Positions 8,034 through 15,940 of a stretch of 64,000 nt of DNA are shown here, piece by piece. The notes below the pieces were generated by a model. That model had not been told where the DNA came from. It made no database searches and was given only the letters and a program-made list of their open reading frames with translations. A program made the position numbers and the translations under genes. Each line of letters begins with the position of its first letter. Within the stretch, counting starts at the first letter, position 1. Origin of the DNA: Segetibacter sp. Its GTDB lineage: Bacteria; Bacteroidota; Bacteroidia; Chitinophagales; Chitinophagaceae. The stretch spans positions 36,773 through 100,772 of the forward strand of contig JAQBNO010000203.1 of assembly GCA_028288485.1 (NCBI GenBank). The letters run 5' to 3'.

Positions 8034-9410
8034 GTGAGAACAACAGCGTTCCTGCTTTCATTGCTGGTGTATTCTGCCTTATCAGCTCAAACAAAATCTT
8101 CTTCTCGAATAAGATCGGAACGACTGCAAATAGCCCGGGAGATGGATAACTCTATTAAAACAGAACTTTTAAATAAATGGTATCCTGGGTGCGTCGACAG
8201 TATGTATGGTGGCTTTTTAAGCACTTATACTTCTGATTTTAAACCTACGGGTCCGCAGGATAAATTCATTGTTACGCAAGCTCGCCATACCTGGTCAACC
8301 GCCAAAGCTGCTGAACTCTACCCTGGTAAAACTTATTTTATCAAGTGCTCCGAACACGGCTTCCGTTTTTTGAGAGATGTAATGTGGGATAAAACCTACG
8401 GCGGTTTTTATAACCTGGTGGACAGGCAGGGAAAAGACAAGAGTAATCCAAAGTCTCCAAAGGAAGCTTATGGGAATGCATTCGCGATTTATGCCCTTTC
8501 TGCGTACTATCATGCTTCGCACGATACGGGTGCTCTTAGCCTCGCAAAAAAAGCTTTTTTATGGCTCGAGAAACACAGCCATGATCCTGTTCATAACGGT
8601 TATTTTCAACACCTTGAAAGAGATGGCAGCCCGGTTGTAAGAGATGAAACCGTTCCTTCCAATTCAGATCTCGGTTATAAAGACCAGAATTCTTCTATTC
8701 ATTTACTGGAGGCTTTCACCGAACTGTATCGTGTGTGGCCGCATGCTTTGGTTCGCGATCGTTTGCAGGAAATGTTGTACCTCGTAAGAGATAAGATAAC
8801 TACTCCAAAAGGTTACCTCACTCTCTTTTTTAAACCCGATTGGACGCCTGTTTCTTTCCGCGATTCTTCTGAAGCAGCCATTTTAAAACATAAGAGTTTA
8901 GATCATGTATCGTTTGGCCACGATGTAGAAACCGCTTACTTAATGCTGGAAGCATCTCATGTGCTTGGAGTAAAGAATGATGCACAAACAATGGCTATTG
9001 GTAAAAGAATGGTAGATCATTCGTTAAGGAACGGTTGGGATAGTACCGTAGGTGGCTTTTATGATGAAGGATATTATTTCAAAGACACACGGGAAATCTC
9101 GATAATACTACAGAGTAAAAACTGGTGGGCACAAGCAGAAGGTTTGAATACACTTCTTTTAATGGCAGATCATTTTCCAAATGACCCAATGCATTATTAC
9201 GACAGGTTTAAGCAACTTTGGAGCTATACTCAAACCTATTTAATAGATCACGTAAACGGGGATTGGTACGAAGGAGGTATTGACAAAGAACCGAAAAGAA
9301 AAACAGGGTTAAAAGGGCATATCTGGAAAGGTACTTATCATCACTTTCGATCACTGTCAAACTGCGTTGCGCGCCTACGTGCGGATAGAAAACATGGGTT
9401 AGCAGATTAA
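8034..9410 (+). CDS. secreted AGE-family epimerase/isomerase (cellobiose/mannobiose 2-epimerase-like)
   Basis: A 458-residue protein starting at GTG 8034, followed by a signal peptide (RTTAFLLSLLVYSALSAQ). It belongs to the N-acylglucosamine 2-epimerase superfamily, an (alpha/alpha)6 barrel that isomerises the reducing-end sugar. Family motifs appear in order: the Arg-His of VTQARHTWSTAKAAE, NGYFQHLERDGSP, KDQNSSIHLLEAFTELYRVW, SFGHDVETAYLMLEASH (catalytic-type His), WWAQAEGLNTLLLM and WKGTYHHFRSLSNC. These match cellobiose or mannobiose 2-epimerases better than renin-binding proteins. The signal peptide points to a periplasmic role, unusual for characterised epimerases, which are mostly cytoplasmic. 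It is monocistronic, with a strong shared terminator at 9555-9590. The exact sugar is not predictable. Confidence 0.85.
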   Translation: MRTTAFLLSLLVYSALSAQTKSSSRIRSERLQIAREMDNSIKTELLNKWYPGCVDSMYGGFLSTYTSDFKPTGPQDKFIVTQARHTWSTAKAAELYPGKTYFIKCSEHGFRFLRDVMWDKTYGGFYNLVDRQGKDKSNPKSPKEAYGNAFAIYALSAYYHASHDTGALSLAKKAFLWLEKHSHDPVHNGYFQHLERDGSPVVRDETVPSNSDLGYKDQNSSIHLLEAFTELYRVWPHALVRDRLQEMLYLVRDKITTPKGYLTLFFKPDWTPVSFRDSSEAAILKHKSLDHVSFGHDVETAYLMLEASHVLGVKNDAQTMAIGKRMVDHSLRNGWDSTVGGFYDEGYYFKDTREISIILQSKNWWAQAEGLNTLLLMADHFPNDPMHYYDRFKQLWSYTQTYLIDHVNGDWYEGGIDKEPKRKTGLKGHIWKGTYHHFRSLSNCVARLRADRKHGLAD

Positions 9411-9458
9411 GATTTGTGAGAAAGTTGTCCTGGCATTTTCGCCCCGATAACTGAATTA

Positions 9459-9484
9459 AGTCAGTCAGTCGGTCAGTAAGTAAG
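9459..9484. repeat. short tetranucleotide-like tandem repeat
   Basis: A run of GTCA and GTAA units (AGTCAGTCAGTCGGTCAGTA onward) just after the epimerase gene. It is simple sequence and might vary in length. Confidence 0.5.
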
Positions 9485-9554
9485 GAGAGGTCGAAGGTAC
9501 TATTTTAAAAGCTCGCCCAAAAAGTCAACGACTTGCGCCTAATTTCATGTAAAT

Positions 9555-9590
9555 AAAAAAGGCTGCATCGAAGTGCGATGCAGCCTTTTT
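9555..9590. terminator. bidirectional rho-independent terminator
   Basis: Perfect stem GGCTGCATCG / CGATGCAGCC with a 5-base loop, flanked by A-run and T-run. It serves the epimerase gene (+) and the convergent DUF6600 gene (-). Confidence 0.9.
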
Positions 9591-9605
9591 TATTGAAAAC
9601 TACGT

Positions 9606-11072
9606 TTATAATCTTGGCGGTCTCACCCTGTTACTGTTAGAAGCAGGTTGCTGGGGTGTATTAGTTTGAGGCCTTTGAATTTGAACATTTCTGTTATTCG
9701 CAGGCGGCTGACTTTCGACTCTTTGAGGAAATGAAGGCTGCTGCCGAACACGGTCAACATTCTCACGACGGATCGCTCGTTCCTGCCCGTTATTGGGAGA
9801 AATACCCGGTTGATTTGACTCGGCTTGCCTTTCGTTAGATGGAAAAGATTGCACCCTCGACTCGCGCCTTTCAAAATTTCCATCCTGGTTATTTTGCGGA
9901 AACTGCTGCCTCCTGATTACTCTTTGACTATTGTTGGCGGGATTGCCCTGGGGCACCTGTTGAGTATTTGGGTTTCGCTGGTCCAGGCCTGAACTTTGAT
10001 CGTTCTGTGGTGTCTGCCTGGTTCTTATACCGCCGCTGTTATTTCTTTCAAGTCGCCGGTCGGCACTTCCAAAAGGTTCGATTTGCCTGCGGTTTTCAGC
10101 ATTGCCATTAATGGTATTGCTTCCACCTTCGGCACTGTTCACTCCCGCATTATCCTGCGTTCTGTACGGTCTTACGGGTGTGCTTCTGGTATCTGCCGGT
10201 TGACGATCGTTATTTAACGCGTTCCTTCGTTGTTCAAACTTAGACTTTATTTCATCCATTGTTCTTACCCTTGTAGGGGAAGCATTAACTGCTGCATTGT
10301 TGCCTGCAGCAACGGCGGGACGATAAGCCCTGAACTGCCCATTGTTATTATCCACTCTGTTAGTACCGGGTCTGTTTACAGAAGTAATAGCTACAGGCCT
10401 GATACGTGTATGTGTATTCTGCTCTACTTCGCGATAATCCGGACCGCGATGGTAGTAGTCCCTGTTGTTGTATGAGTTATAGTTATTAATTACAGTAATG
10501 TTATTTAGTACGTTGTAATTATTGCGAACGATATGCCTGTTGAAATTGCGCGAATACATGTAGTTGTTGGGAACGCACGTCCAGTAATTATTAGGTGCGC
10601 GCCAGTTGTTTCCAAAACTAATATTGATTCCAGGAGCCAAAGGAGCCCAGGCGTAATAATTATTGGATTGCCCCCAGGTGACCCAGGCTGGAGCCCATTC
10701 ATACCCCGGTACCCATGCCCAGCCCAAAGCAGGATCATTTAGCCAACGTCCATAATGGAAAGGAGCCCAACCCCAGTTATAATCAGAGGCCCATGCCCAG
10801 CCATCGACTGTAGAAACCCAGTGGCCATTTGTTTCGTAAGGCCTGAAACTGGCATCGCCGTCTGGCACCCATACGTACCCATAACCGGGATAGTCTACCC
10901 AGTTGCCGTAAGGTTGCAACTCATCGTAGAATGTCTGGTAGGTTACCGGCCTGTCGCTGTAATTGTCAGCGTACTCATACTGACGTGAAACAGGTGTTTC
11001 CCTGGAAGAATAACAGCCCGCGAGTGTTAGAGAAAAGAACGAAATTAGGTAAAGTAACTTTTTCATTTTCAA
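9606..11072 (-). CDS. DUF6600-type lipoprotein with Gln/Asn/Arg-rich tail
   Basis: A 488-residue lipoprotein: signal peptide with lipobox LTLAGC (Cys about residue 19). Residues 45-175 form a Trp/Tyr/Gly/Pro-rich domain of repeated strands (YGNWVDYPGYGYVWVPDGDA; NGHWVSTVDGWAWASDYNWG; HYGRWLNDPALGWAWVPGYE). This is the YxxWxxW-like pattern of DUF6600 proteins. The C-terminal half is low-complexity and rich in Asn, Gln and Arg (QRRNALNNDRQ, QVPQGNPANNSQR), probably disordered and basic. The domain is widespread in Bacteroidota and Proteobacteria envelopes without an assigned function. It should be anchored in the outer or inner membrane. A second Met two codons in is an alternative start. Confidence 0.75.
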   Translation of the reverse strand: MKMKKLLYLISFFSLTLAGCYSSRETPVSRQYEYADNYSDRPVTYQTFYDELQPYGNWVDYPGYGYVWVPDGDASFRPYETNGHWVSTVDGWAWASDYNWGWAPFHYGRWLNDPALGWAWVPGYEWAPAWVTWGQSNNYYAWAPLAPGINISFGNNWRAPNNYWTCVPNNYMYSRNFNRHIVRNNYNVLNNITVINNYNSYNNRDYYHRGPDYREVEQNTHTRIRPVAITSVNRPGTNRVDNNNGQFRAYRPAVAAGNNAAVNASPTRVRTMDEIKSKFEQRRNALNNDRQPADTRSTPVRPYRTQDNAGVNSAEGGSNTINGNAENRRQIEPFGSADRRLERNNSGGIRTRQTPQNDQSSGLDQRNPNTQQVPQGNPANNSQRVIRRQQFPQNNQDGNFERRESRVQSFPSNERQAESNQPGISPNNGQERAIRRENVDRVRQQPSFPQRVESQPPANNRNVQIQRPQTNTPQQPASNSNRVRPPRL

Positions 11073-11356
11073 ACAATTATGACTGGCTTAAATCAAACCA
11101 TTAGCCAATATTTAAAGAATTGCGTTCTAAATATCTTTTTAGGATATTCTTTTGTTAATTAGGACTACTTAACGGGATAGAAGTTTAAATATCACCGGCT
11201 AAATGGCTAAGTTCTAAACCTTTGGCACGTTCTTGCGTTATAGATAAGCTGCCGTGTCGGGCTAAGAAAGAGAGCTGATCTCTCTTCTATAAAAACTAAA
11301 AATTCGACATGTTTGCAAAAGAAACCCACAGAAAATTATCATTAAAAATTCGTCAC

Positions 11357-12112
11357 ATGAAATTAAAATTTGCATTTGCTTTCTTTTTATCATTAACAGT
11401 CATCTTTACGCAAGCCCAACTCGTACAACCCGACATTGAAAAAGTTAGAGGCGGTGAACTTACTATCCAGCCCATTACGCATGCCAGCCTGGTGCTGAGT
11501 TATCACAAGAAGAATATTTACATAGATCCTACTGGTGGAGCTGAGGCTTTCAAAGGGCTTGCTGCTCCCGACATGATCCTCGTTACCGATATTCATGGGG
11601 ATCACTTCGATCTGAAAACTATTGAAGCGATCAATACAGCTAAGGCAGTATTAGTAGTGCCGCAAGCAGTTGCAGATAAACTTCCCGGGACGATGGATAA
11701 GCAAAAATTAATAGTTTTGAAGAACGGGGATAAAACCCAGCGGGAAGGCATTTCAATCCTGGCGATTCCGATGTATAACCTCCCGGAAGCCCCTGATGCT
11801 TTTCATCCGAAGGGACGAGGAAATGGCTACGTTCTTACTATTGGTCGCAAGAACATCTATATTTCAGGAGATACGGAAGATATTCCAGAGATGCGGGCCC
11901 TGAAAAATATAGACTTTGCTTTTGTTTGCATGAACCTCCCGTATACAATGGATGTTAACCAGGCAGCACCCGGTGTTCTTGCATTTAAACCAAAAGTTGT
12001 TTACCCTTACCACTACCGTGGGCAGGATGTTAATACATTCAAATCGCTGGTAAATGCCGGCGATACTAAAATTGAAGTAAGGTTGCGTAACTGGTATCCT
12101 GCTGCGAAATAA
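11357..12112 (+). CDS. secreted metallo-beta-lactamase-fold hydrolase (UPF0173-like)
   Basis: A 251-residue protein. The start at ATG 11357 is chosen because the signal peptide (MKLKFAFAFFLSLTVIFTQA) begins there; an in-frame ATG at 11309 would add 16 charged residues before it. Metal-ligand motifs of the fold are visible: TDIHGDHFD (the HxxDH-like first site), NGYVLTIGRKNIYISGDTED (the Asp of site two) and VYPYHYRGQD (last His). The layout matches the L-ascorbate lactonase-like/UPF0173 branch that senses or hydrolyses small esters. The first His of the classic HxHxDH is replaced by Asp-Ile (T-D-I-H-G-D-H), a pattern also seen in this branch. Substrate unknown; location periplasmic by the signal peptide. 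A hairpin of GTTTCAC words follows at 12151. Confidence 0.8.
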   Translation: MKLKFAFAFFLSLTVIFTQAQLVQPDIEKVRGGELTIQPITHASLVLSYHKKNIYIDPTGGAEAFKGLAAPDMILVTDIHGDHFDLKTIEAINTAKAVLVVPQAVADKLPGTMDKQKLIVLKNGDKTQREGISILAIPMYNLPEAPDAFHPKGRGNGYVLTIGRKNIYISGDTEDIPEMRALKNIDFAFVCMNLPYTMDVNQAAPGVLAFKPKVVYPYHYRGQDVNTFKSLVNAGDTKIEVRLRNWYPAAK

Positions 12113-12150
12113 TATATTCCTGGATGTAACCCTCTAAGGAGTGTCAAGTA

Positions 12151-12199
12151 AAACGTGAAACGTCAAAAGTCAAGAAAAGTCTTTTCTCGTTTCACGTTT
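12151..12199. repeat. inverted repeat of GTTTCACG-type words
   Basis: AAACGTGAAACG (12151-12162) is exactly complementary to CGTTTCACGTTT (12188-12199), and an inner GAAAAG-T-CTTTTC pairs as well. It may act as a terminator after the hydrolase gene, but similar words recur at 31275-31320 and in gcvP, suggesting a repeat class. Confidence 0.6.
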
Positions 12200-12313
12200 C
12201 ACAAAACCACCTCTTAAGTTCACTTCATGCCACCAGTTTCTACAGCTGAACAGGTCGTCAACCAAGACTTGGGGCGTTATTTTTGTAGCAGGCATAACGC
12301 GAACAAAATTTAT

Positions 12314-13618
12314 ATGACAAATAGAGCAATCTCTTTTCTTTTTATTTCCACCTGTAGTATACTTCTCTTTGCCTGCGCTGCATCAAAACAAAAATCGGCG
12401 GTTGCAAAAAAATATTCACTTTCAATTACTAATCCTTCATCAATTGAAAGGGCTGACGAACTGGTTGTTTTAAGCCGTGAAATGCTCGAACAAAAAACAG
12501 GAAAAATTGGGGACGACAAATTTGTAGATATTGCAACGGCCGACAGTCAGCCGGTCATTGTTCAGTTCGACGACCTGGATAAAGATGGAAAGTGGGATGA
12601 ACTGGCTTTTCTCCAGAAGTTTGAGCCGAACCAAAAGCTCACCTTTTCTATTTCGGAAACTTCTGTTAAGCTAAACAAAGCTGTTGTGAGAGCGCATGTG
12701 CGCATGCGAAAGAAAAATGAAGACCATTCATTCGGCCCTCTGCTTGATTCTGTATCAGTGCCTGCTGGTACACCGCCAACAGATTTTTCAAAACACAAAC
12801 TGCCGCCCTACTTGACAGAAGGGCCTGCATGGGAAAATGACAAAGTGGCTTTCAGGTTATATATGGATACGAGGAATACCAAGGATATTTTTGGTAAGAC
12901 CACTGCCAAAATGGTGATGGATACCGTTGGTGTTATTCCTGAGAATAGCTACCATACTTCATCTGAGTGGGGGATGGATATTCTTGCTGTTGGCAAATCA
13001 CTTGGCGCAGGTTCACTGGCTTTAAGGATACCGGGAGTTAATGGTAAAGACTCCCTGGTAAGACTGGGTGGAAACAATGTAGGTGAAACGACCTACGAAA
13101 AGGTGGCAGATGGCCCGGTAAGAGCGATTTTTAGAATGCATTATAACAACTGGCAGGCCCTAAGCGGAGTACAACCAATAAAGCTGGTAGAAGAAATCAG
13201 CATCTGGGGAGGCAAGTTTTTTTACCAAAGCCGGGTTACGGTAATCGGCGCTGCCGGGGGAACAAAGCTTGTTACGGGTATTGTAAATTTAAAAAGCAAA
13301 AAATCGACCGAACTTAACGGCCAGAGTTGCGAAGTAGTGTACACATACGACGTGCAAAGCGAGAATAAGGACAAGTTGGGATTGGCTGTTATGGTTCACA
13401 GCAACCAGTTCGCCGGCTTTGGGAAAACCCCTAATTCCGGCAGTGAAATTTTAAATACTTATACTGTTTCGATGCCGCTTTCCACCCGGCCTTCCGAATT
13501 TAGATTTTATTCGGGGTGGGAGCTAAGTGACCTGTTGTTTACAAACGAAGACAGCTTCAGGAAGTTCCTGAATAACGAAGCAATGAAGTATTCTGCTCCA
13601 CTCGTAATTTCCTGGTAA
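12314..13618 (+). CDS. DUF4861 lipoprotein
   Basis: A 434-residue protein from ATG 12314 (the frame also contains an earlier ATG at 12227, but the signal peptide MTNRAISFLFISTCSILLFA with lipobox LFAC begins at 12314). The mature part matches DUF4861: YSLSITNPSSIERADELVVL, VIVQFDDLDKDGKWDELAFL (a dockerin/EF-like Asp loop), then a beta-rich body with GPAWENDKVAFRLYMDTRN and GVIPENSYHTSSEWGMDILA. DUF4861 proteins are common in polysaccharide-using Bacteroidota, often near pectate or uronate genes, and resemble beta-sandwich sugar-binding or lyase folds. No polysaccharide-utilisation partner lies next to it here. It should be an envelope lipoprotein; the biochemical role is unknown. Confidence 0.8.
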   Translation: MTNRAISFLFISTCSILLFACAASKQKSAVAKKYSLSITNPSSIERADELVVLSREMLEQKTGKIGDDKFVDIATADSQPVIVQFDDLDKDGKWDELAFLQKFEPNQKLTFSISETSVKLNKAVVRAHVRMRKKNEDHSFGPLLDSVSVPAGTPPTDFSKHKLPPYLTEGPAWENDKVAFRLYMDTRNTKDIFGKTTAKMVMDTVGVIPENSYHTSSEWGMDILAVGKSLGAGSLALRIPGVNGKDSLVRLGGNNVGETTYEKVADGPVRAIFRMHYNNWQALSGVQPIKLVEEISIWGGKFFYQSRVTVIGAAGGTKLVTGIVNLKSKKSTELNGQSCEVVYTYDVQSENKDKLGLAVMVHSNQFAGFGKTPNSGSEILNTYTVSMPLSTRPSEFRFYSGWELSDLLFTNEDSFRKFLNNEAMKYSAPLVISW

Positions 13619-13632
13619 GATCGTTAGCAATT

Positions 13633-13694
13633 GCTTTTTGGTTGCCAGCTATTTTTCCCACATTCGAAATCGTTGTGTCACTCCCTTGTACTGG
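13633..13694 (-). repeat. dispersed intergenic repeat, copy 5
   Basis: On the - strand: ACCAGTACAAGGGAGTGACA then CAACGAT, with tail GCTGGCAACCAAAAAGC. Lies between the DUF4861 gene and the response regulator. Confidence 0.8.
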
Positions 13695-13877
13695 TAGATC
13701 TTCATGCCGCGAGAGAGAGAGGCGTGAACAGAATTTGATGTAAGCTAAGAACCGCAAATTCAAAGCTTAATTTATTCTCGCCACCTTTTTCCTGGTACAG
13801 CGCGATGTGCCCACAGAAAAGCAGTTAATCATTTGTCGTTTTTCACAAATCTGTTTTTCATGCGCTGTTCCTATCGT

Positions 13878-14309
13878 TTATATTTTTCCGAAGTTATTAG
13901 GCGCAGCGCATCTTTTCCAGTACTCCATGATCACTGAGATTGTTTTTTCTAACTCCTCCATTGAATTTTCCTTTACAAAAAATCCTTGCACCGACATACT
14001 GTAAGCATCGATAACAGCCTTCTGGTTCAAGGCCGTAGAAAAGAACAAGTAGGGAATACACTTCACTTGTAAGTTTGCATCCTCTCGTATTTTGTTTCTT
14101 AACTCGAACCCGTCAAGTTTTGGCAAGTTGATATCTGAAAGTATAAGGAAGGGTACGGTATCTGTCCTGTTTAAAAAATCAAGTGCTTCCAGGCCGTTAC
14201 TGAAAAACATGATGGGATTAGGATAGTTTAACTTCTGGAACACTTCATTAAGAATATCCTGGTCATCAGAATCATCTTCTATGATTATTACTGGTCCTCC
14301 GTAATTCAT
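13878..14309 (-). CDS. single-domain response regulator (receiver)
   Basis: A 143-residue protein that is one receiver domain. The acidic pocket is E11-D12-D13 (IIIEDDSDDQ), the phospho-acceptor is D59 (LILSDINLPKLDG), the conserved Ser/Thr is near 91-92 (LFFSTALN) and Lys is 113 (GFFVKENS). No output domain follows, so it should signal by protein-protein contact, as in the Rcp1/CheY-like regulators common in Bacteroidota. The longer loop before the Ser/Thr (EDANLQVKCIPYLFFS) is typical of the Rcp1-type subgroup that works with light- or redox-sensing histidine kinases. No kinase is adjacent. It stands alone with a 76-base gap to the next gene. Confidence 0.9.
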   Translation of the reverse strand: MNYGGPVIIIEDDSDDQDILNEVFQKLNYPNPIMFFSNGLEALDFLNRTDTVPFLILSDINLPKLDGFELRNKIREDANLQVKCIPYLFFSTALNQKAVIDAYSMSVQGFFVKENSMEELEKTISVIMEYWKRCAAPNNFGKI

Positions 14310-14385
14310 ACAACAACTTTTAATATTGTTTCAAAGATGCCAAGAAAAGGCATGTTGTTAATTTAGTTGCAGGCCCTATTTTCCT

Positions 14386-15510
14386 TTAATTTAAACCTTT
14401 AATAAAATTCTCGCCTGCTTCATTCGACTCTGCATGTCTTTCCACTAATCCCTGGTGGCCGGCGGGAGACAACAATACCATCTGTGAATTAGGGATATTT
14501 TTATTCATATACTCACTCGCTACAGGTTTAGTCAGCCGGTCGTATTCAGCGCCGAATATCAGCGTTGGAATTTGCAGGTTTTTCAAATCGTTACTTACAT
14601 CATAGGTCTTCATCATTCCTAACATACCTCTTGCAAAGACTGAAGGGGGAGCCATAGCAGAAAGCCTTGAAATAAAATCAAGTTGTGCAGGAGTTTGAGT
14701 TCCTGCGAAGGTGAGGAAACGAGTAGATAAAAGCATATTGCCATTCAAATAACTCATCCACTTACTTAGCCAGAATATCGGTGATAAAGCTATCATTAGG
14801 TAACAAACAGGATATAGAACCGGCTTTTCAATAGCCCTTAATAACCGGCTTAAAATTGCAGTAAGTGTAGGATCAGTGAAGGTTGTATGTTGTAAAACAA
14901 TACCCTTTACTTTCTGTTCTACGTTCTTAGCTACCTGCGTGCAATAAGTTAATATAACCATACCTCCAATACTGTGACCCCATAAAACAGCTTTGCCCAA
15001 TTTTAGATGGTCAATTACCGCTTCAAGGTCTGCCGCCATCTTTTGCAGGGAAAAGTCTTTGTTACCTGGTCGTTTAGACTTGCCCAGTCCCGGCAAGTCA
15101 ATTAAGATAACGCGGTAATTTTTGCTGAAGTGCTTTTTCTGGTAATACCATTCGGTACTGTTGGCATTCCAGCCGTGTACAAAAAGAATGGGTTGCGCCC
15201 TGTTATCGCCAAGAAACTCAATATTTATCACTGAGCCGTCGGGCCTTTTCAATTGTTCATTTAACTTGCTATGTTCCTGTTTAGGTTCATCTTCATTTTT
15301 CCGGAACTTACTCACCAGCCATGAAACGGGGAACTTACCGAGTAATGAATAGGCTGTTAAAGCAATAGCGCCATATAAACACCTTTTTGCGTATTCATCA
15401 TCTACAGTATCTTTCCATTGATACCACTCGCGGATTAAATGAATATCAAAAACTATAAAAGCAATAGTGACAAGGTCTGTCAATAGCAAAAATAAAAGCA
15501 GCGCGGGCAT
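14386..15510 (-). CDS. membrane-anchored alpha/beta hydrolase
   Basis: A 374-residue protein. Residues 1-25 are a hydrophobic N-terminal segment and a second one follows near 45-65 (GAIALTAYSLLGKFPVSWLV), so it is probably tethered to the inner membrane. The hydrolase domain starts near 95: oxyanion motif FVHGWNANSTEW, LIDLPGLGKSKRP, nucleophile elbow WGHSIGGMV, acid loop LIFGAEYDRLT and catalytic His in PAGHQGLVERH. The complete Ser-Asp-His set supports an active esterase, lipase or haloperoxidase-like enzyme; substrate cannot be deduced. No cofactor genes surround it. Confidence 0.85.
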   Translation of the reverse strand: MPALLLFLLLTDLVTIAFIVFDIHLIREWYQWKDTVDDEYAKRCLYGAIALTAYSLLGKFPVSWLVSKFRKNEDEPKQEHSKLNEQLKRPDGSVINIEFLGDNRAQPILFVHGWNANSTEWYYQKKHFSKNYRVILIDLPGLGKSKRPGNKDFSLQKMAADLEAVIDHLKLGKAVLWGHSIGGMVILTYCTQVAKNVEQKVKGIVLQHTTFTDPTLTAILSRLLRAIEKPVLYPVCYLMIALSPIFWLSKWMSYLNGNMLLSTRFLTFAGTQTPAQLDFISRLSAMAPPSVFARGMLGMMKTYDVSNDLKNLQIPTLIFGAEYDRLTKPVASEYMNKNIPNSQMVLLSPAGHQGLVERHAESNEAGENFIKGLN

Positions 15511-15940
15511 GTAATAAAATTTGTAAGCTTACTTTCAAATAAACATGCCACAAGTACCTGCACATACTATGGTTTTTTATGTGGCAGCGATTTCCCTGTT
15601 TATGCTTTTGCGGCTACAGATGCTGGTATATTAAACACCTACATGTTTAATAGTGGCTTTACTTTTATTCGGGATGGAGTAATCAAATTACCGTTTGTTT
15701 CCGTCATACCCCGATATCGAAACTTAACCCTGTAGAAGCCATGGGCAGGCAATTTCGGTAGTTTTGATAAAGTGATAATTTAGAAGTTGGAAAGCAAAAA
15801 ATGGCAAGGTATATTCCTTTAATTATAAGTCGAATTGCTTGAAAACTGTACAAGTGAGTGACACAACGATGTCAAATCGAGGTTCAATAGTTGGTTACAG
15901 AAAGAATAAAAATATTCAAGTTAGCCCTTAACACCAGGTG
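15511..15940. other. intergenic region
   Basis: 430 bases without a convincing gene. It holds dispersed repeat copy 6 (15846-15903) and a loose TGCCACA / TGTGGCA inverted repeat at 15546-15586. A 28-codon hydrophobic open frame from ATG 15545 overlaps that repeat and is not supported. Confidence 0.5.
15846..15903 (+). repeat. dispersed intergenic repeat, copy 6
   Basis: Head TACAAGTGAGTGACACAACG then ATG; tail GTTGGTTACAGAAAG. Shares the GTGACACAACG subtype with copies 5, 14, 15 and 17. Confidence 0.75.

Noticed and set aside
15545..15631. 28-codon hydrophobic open frame
   Set aside because: Overlaps a loose inverted repeat and lacks any supporting signal.
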